Assembly (NCBI GenBank): GCA_038242095.1
Contig: JBBSSJ010000077.1
Coordinates: 1-16,761, forward strand
Length of the DNA: 16,761 nucleotides
From: Persicitalea sp038242095
Lineage (GTDB): Bacteria; Bacteroidota; Bacteroidia; Cytophagales; Spirosomataceae
Reading direction: 5' to 3'
Part shown: one piece after another, positions 13,756 through 16,761 of the stretch
Position numbering within the stretch: the stretch's first letter is position 1
Layout of the letters: the number at the start of each line of letters is the position of its first letter
Notes under the pieces: generated by a model
The model's database searches: none
Seen by the model: the letters and a program-made list of their open reading frames with translations, nothing else
Told to the model about the DNA's origin: nothing
Program-made: the position numbers and the translations under genes

Positions 13756-14157
13756 CTACGCATCAAAAATCGCGCTTTCGATAGCGATAGGATTGCTCAA
13801 TAGTTTATGAACAGGACAGGCGTTAGCGATTTGCAGCAGACGGTCACACTGTTCGGGCGTCAGGTCACCCTGCACTTTTATTTTGCGGGTGATGACGGGC
13901 ACTTGCCCCTTTTCATTCGCCATTTCCAACGTCACATCTACATCCTGCAATACCCACCCCTTGCGCTGAGCGTACATTTTGAGCGTCACGCTGGTGCAGG
14001 CACCAAGTCCGGCCAGGATTAATTCATACGGCGTAAAACCTTGATCGCCACCGCCGATATCTTCCGGCTCGTCGGCAAGGATTTCGTGCTGCCGGGCTTG
14101 CAGCGATACTACGTAATCCTCTTCTCCTAAAACCGCCAGTAAAGTAGTGGTACCCAT
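13756..14157 (-). CDS. OsmC/Ohr-family protein
   Basis: A 133-residue protein of the OsmC family, thiol peroxidases that reduce organic hydroperoxides. The two reactive cysteines are in LAGLGACTSVTLKMYA (Cys54) and ANACPVHKLL (Cys114). Arg22 (LQARQHEILADEP) may help activate the first Cys. The length is normal for the small OsmC/YhfA branch. The start is an ATG at 14157; a TTG at 14166 would add three residues. It stands directly before the FAD oxidoreductase, suggesting co-expression and a possible link between peroxide reduction and NAD(P)H, though many OsmC proteins use lipoyl or thiol donors instead. Confidence 0.9.
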   Translation of the reverse strand: MGTTTLLAVLGEEDYVVSLQARQHEILADEPEDIGGGDQGFTPYELILAGLGACTSVTLKMYAQRKGWVLQDVDVTLEMANEKGQVPVITRKIKVQGDLTPEQCDRLLQIANACPVHKLLSNPIAIESAIFDA

Positions 14158-14244
14158 ATACGTCAAATACGTTTTGATTCAGAAAAGTAAGCAATTAGCT
14201 TGGATCGACCAATAAATCTAACGCAGATACGCAAGATTACCGGC

Positions 14245-15273
14245 TCAGGATGCGTCTTCCTCGCCCATAAGTTGCACAGCAGGCCGGGTATGAGGTGAGA
14301 ACTTCAGGGCCACGCGAATAATTCCGGTGAGTGGCAACGCGATGATCGCCCCGCCAATGCCCCACAAGCCGCTGAAAATAATAATCGATACGATACTGAA
14401 CATGGGGTTGAGGCCTACCGCGTCGCCCACTAAAAAGGGCGAAAGCGCATAATTTTCGAGCAATTGGGCCACGGTCATTACGCCCAGCACGATAAAGAAG
14501 GCCGAAGGGTCGCCCGATAGGACGGCCAGGATTGCCGCCAGGCCGCCGCCGATAATGTTACCGATATAAGGTAGAAACGAAAATAAAGCCGCAATGACGG
14601 CCAGCAAAATGCTGTACTTGATACCGCCAATCACAAAACCGATCATGTACACCACCGCCAGCGCCGAGATGTCTTTTAGCATTCCCCAGACGTACATACT
14701 GGCCGTGTCGCGGGCTTCGAAAATGAGTTTGTACGCGTTTTGCTTTCTTTCCGGTTCGACGCAGCTAACGATGAATTCCATGATTTCCTTCCGATGCGAC
14801 AGCAGTAGCACAAAGTAAACAAACATGAGCAGGAAGCTAATCAACGTGCTGGTGAAAGAGCCGAAAAAAGCCGCTGCATAGCCCCCTATTTTACTCGATA
14901 CCTGCGCGGCTTTTTCGGTCTGTTCTTTGGGCGACACATCGAATTTGTGGTCGACATATTGTTGCGCCTGATTTAACAGGTCGCTGGCTTTCTGCTCCAT
15001 GCGGGGCAAATCCTGAGCGAGCAAGCTAACCTGATAATACAGTAAGCTAAACATACCCGCAAAGAACAGCAGCAGCAAAAGCGTGCAGCCCGCTACGGCA
15101 AAACCCTTAGGAATTCCCTTTTTCATGAGCCAGTCCATCACCGGACTGAATACCATCGCCAAAATGATGGCGACGAAAAAAGTAACGAGGAACGACTTGC
15201 CAAGGTACATGGCAGCCGGAACACCGATAATAACGATAATCCAGCGGGCGAGGGTAGCTATATTTTCTTTCAT
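14245..15273 (-). CDS. AI-2E family transporter (PerM/TqsA-type permease)
   Basis: A 342-residue polytopic inner-membrane protein. It has N-terminal spans (about 8-45, 58-80), a charged soluble segment (about 85-130), then further spans including FSFLPYIGNIIGGGLAAILAV and the C-terminal GLWGIGGAIIALPLTGI, the signature blocks of the AI-2E/PerM family. Members export small molecules; E. coli TqsA affects autoinducer-2, but most homologs have unknown substrates and this window shows no quorum-sensing gene. Two neighbouring ATGs (15279 and 15273) are possible, and I use 15273 because KENIATLARWI then follows closely. It lies 87 bases before the OsmC gene. An operon link is possible but not shown. 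Confidence 0.88.
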   Translation of the reverse strand: MKENIATLARWIIVIIGVPAAMYLGKSFLVTFFVAIILAMVFSPVMDWLMKKGIPKGFAVAGCTLLLLLFFAGMFSLLYYQVSLLAQDLPRMEQKASDLLNQAQQYVDHKFDVSPKEQTEKAAQVSSKIGGYAAAFFGSFTSTLISFLLMFVYFVLLLSHRKEIMEFIVSCVEPERKQNAYKLIFEARDTASMYVWGMLKDISALAVVYMIGFVIGGIKYSILLAVIAALFSFLPYIGNIIGGGLAAILAVLSGDPSAFFIVLGVMTVAQLLENYALSPFLVGDAVGLNPMFSIVSIIIFSGLWGIGGAIIALPLTGIIRVALKFSPHTRPAVQLMGEEDAS

Positions 15274-15393
15274 AAGCATTAGGAAGGCGTAGTCGCCGCA
15301 CCCAAAACAATTGTGCCCGATAGTGCGTCAGGTAGTTTCTTTAATAAAAGCGCTACGACTCAAAGACATACTATTTTTGGAGAAGAACAGCGC

Positions 15394-16761
15394 TTATTCT
15401 TTCTTGGGATTAAGGCCCAAACTCAGCCCGCCGTACACGTCCACGCCCTGTGCCTTAAACTTTCCGTTGCGGCTGAAAACGCCCAGTAAATTATCCGATC
15501 CCAACACCAGCGGCCCGAGTCGTAGTCCGGTGCCAATAGCCCAGCCGCCGTTCTGCCGAATGACGGGGAAGGAAAGCCCGAAGTTTTCGGACTCAAAGCG
15601 CGGCGTCACCGCCACGAGGTTGATTTGCCGGAGCTGGGGCATTTTGGATTTATTAATACCCTGAATCGCCGTCGCGTTGAGGTAAAAGCCCTTTGCCACG
15701 CGAAGATCGCCGCTCAGGTTGAGGGCGGCGGGTGTCGCCAGGCTAAAACTGCCGGTATTATTCTCATTGGTGAGCCCAAATTTTTCTTCTATCAATCGCC
15801 CGAAACCACTCAGTTGGGTTTCGCCCTCGCGGGGTGAGCTATATCCGCGCCATTCTTCTTCACTAATTGGCTTGTCTTCGGCTTGAATCGTAAAGTTTTT
15901 CACCTTGTCGCCCGAATAGTCGATTTGCCCCATGTCGGTCACCGAAGCGCTCAGGCGCATCCGTGGAATATCCTCATCCTCGGCCAGCAGCTCGTACGAG
16001 AGTCCCGCATCCCAGCCCCAGCCTTTGCCACTGGCGTTGCGGCCAAAGAGCCAGCCCGGCGAAAGAAAAGAAGTTCGGTTTGCGCTCGTGTAGCCCATCG
16101 TCGCGTCGAAGCGGTCGATTTGCATGATTGCGCCGTCAACAGTACTGGAATCGGGCAGGAGGCGGTAGTTCAATTCGCGGTTTTGAACGTAGCCCCCCGC
16201 ATAGCCAAAGTAGCGCTTGATCGTAAAGCCCGCTTTCAGTCGATAAGTATCGTTATCGACGAGTACTTGCCCCAGTGAGGCCGCCCACTCGGAATAGGCC
16301 TGACTGGCCATATTGAAGCTATTCTCAGAATTTGTGGCGAACAGTGCCAGGTAGCCCAGATCCTGTAAGTTGTTGCGGTTGGCAAGCCCCAGTCGGGCGA
16401 TCGCCATCAACCGGTCTGACACATCAGTGACCTGAAATCCACTGCGTACCCGTGTCATCAGAGCCAGATTGGTCTTTTCGCCTAGTCGAAACGATACCGC
16501 CGGGCCGCGTAGTTCACCCGTCAAAGTGCCGTTTTTTGGTTTGTTATTGCTTGTCTCAACCAAATCGTAGGGATCGAGTGCCCGGTCGTTTTTCTTTCTT
16601 AAAGCGTCGAAAATAGAAAAAGGCGCGGCGTAATAGACGTAGTTGTTGTCAAGATGCATCCCGCCCGACAGCAAATGCAGTCGCGTTCCGTAACGGTTGT
16701 CGGCCAGGAAAGCAGGGTTTTGGTAGGCAGAGTAAAAGCCGCCGTTAAATTGCGTGGCGAT
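15394..16761 (-). CDS. DUF5723-like outer-membrane barrel protein (5' end outside window)
   Basis: The frame is open from the right edge to the stop at 15394-15396, giving 455 residues without the N-terminus. The edge residues read QFNGGFYSAYQNPAFLADNR, and the QNPAF-AD pattern and following N-rich strands (DNNYVYYAAPFSIFDAL) are typical of DUF5723, a Bacteroidota family predicted to form beta-barrels. The C-terminal part has repeated beta strands (GWAIGTGLRLGPLVLGSDNL, then VDVYGGLSLGLN) ending NPKKE. The signal peptide is beyond the window. The function is unknown; such proteins often sit near OmpA or gliding/secretion genes, none of which is visible here. The family call is by pattern and is moderately sure. 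Confidence 0.65.
   Translation of the reverse strand: MATQFNGGFYSAYQNPAFLADNRYGTRLHLLSGGMHLDNNYVYYAAPFSIFDALRKKNDRALDPYDLVETSNNKPKNGTLTGELRGPAVSFRLGEKTNLALMTRVRSGFQVTDVSDRLMAIARLGLANRNNLQDLGYLALFATNSENSFNMASQAYSEWAASLGQVLVDNDTYRLKAGFTIKRYFGYAGGYVQNRELNYRLLPDSSTVDGAIMQIDRFDATMGYTSANRTSFLSPGWLFGRNASGKGWGWDAGLSYELLAEDEDIPRMRLSASVTDMGQIDYSGDKVKNFTIQAEDKPISEEEWRGYSSPREGETQLSGFGRLIEEKFGLTNENNTGSFSLATPAALNLSGDLRVAKGFYLNATAIQGINKSKMPQLRQINLVAVTPRFESENFGLSFPVIRQNGGWAIGTGLRLGPLVLGSDNLLGVFSRNGKFKAQGVDVYGGLSLGLNPKKE

Overview
The window looks like chromosomal DNA from a Bacteroidota bacterium, most likely a Cytophagales (Spirosoma/Dyadobacter-like) relative. The evidence is the protein families (single-POTRA Omp85 protein, DUF5723-type barrel, lipoproteins with short lipoboxes, a Bacteroidota-style FAD oxidoreductase plus polyferredoxin pair), moderately GC-rich genes separated by AT-rich gaps, and promoter-like TAnnTTTG boxes in place of sigma70 boxes. 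Nearly everything is on the minus strand. The plus-strand exceptions are the left edge (metallophosphoesterase tail and toxin-antitoxin remnant) and yidD.

Layout. 1-332: C-terminal end of a metallophosphoesterase. 333-1261: a decayed YefM/YoeB toxin-antitoxin locus with its operator and promoter still readable, between two related REP-like sequences. 1262-5104 (minus): an envelope cluster, read as Omp85-like barrel, lipoprotein, secreted cyclophilin, then an RmlD-like sugar-nucleotide reductase. 5218-7211 (minus): two tandem paralogous lipoprotein genes, the downstream copy interrupted by one in-frame TAG, separated by a strong terminator, followed by a CBM9/DOMON-like protein. 7274-8438: lgt divergent from yidD. 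8567-10493 (minus): prmC then a MoxR AAA+ ATPase. 10594-14157 (minus): OsmC protein, FAD/NAD oxidoreductase and a multi-span 4Fe-4S protein, a plausible redox module. 14245-16761 (minus): AI-2E family permease and the 5'-truncated gene of a DUF5723-type outer-membrane protein.

How it fits together. Much of the window concerns the cell envelope: lipoprotein lipidation (Lgt), inner-membrane protein insertion (YidD), an Omp85 barrel with a periplasmic PPIase, and at least three lipoproteins. The OsmC/FAD/FeS set could carry electrons from NAD(P)H to the membrane and handle peroxides.

The most notable points are (i) the toxin-antitoxin locus with three separate lesions but an intact-looking operator, (ii) a nonsense codon in one of two tandem lipoprotein paralogs, (iii) an intergenic hairpin present in two copies that differ by a compensatory base-pair change, one copy inside a larger inverted repeat, and (iv) the FAD oxidoreductase/polyferredoxin/OsmC neighbourhood. 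I saw no tRNA, rRNA, CRISPR array, transposase or phage gene. No gene-free stretch exceeds 300 bases.
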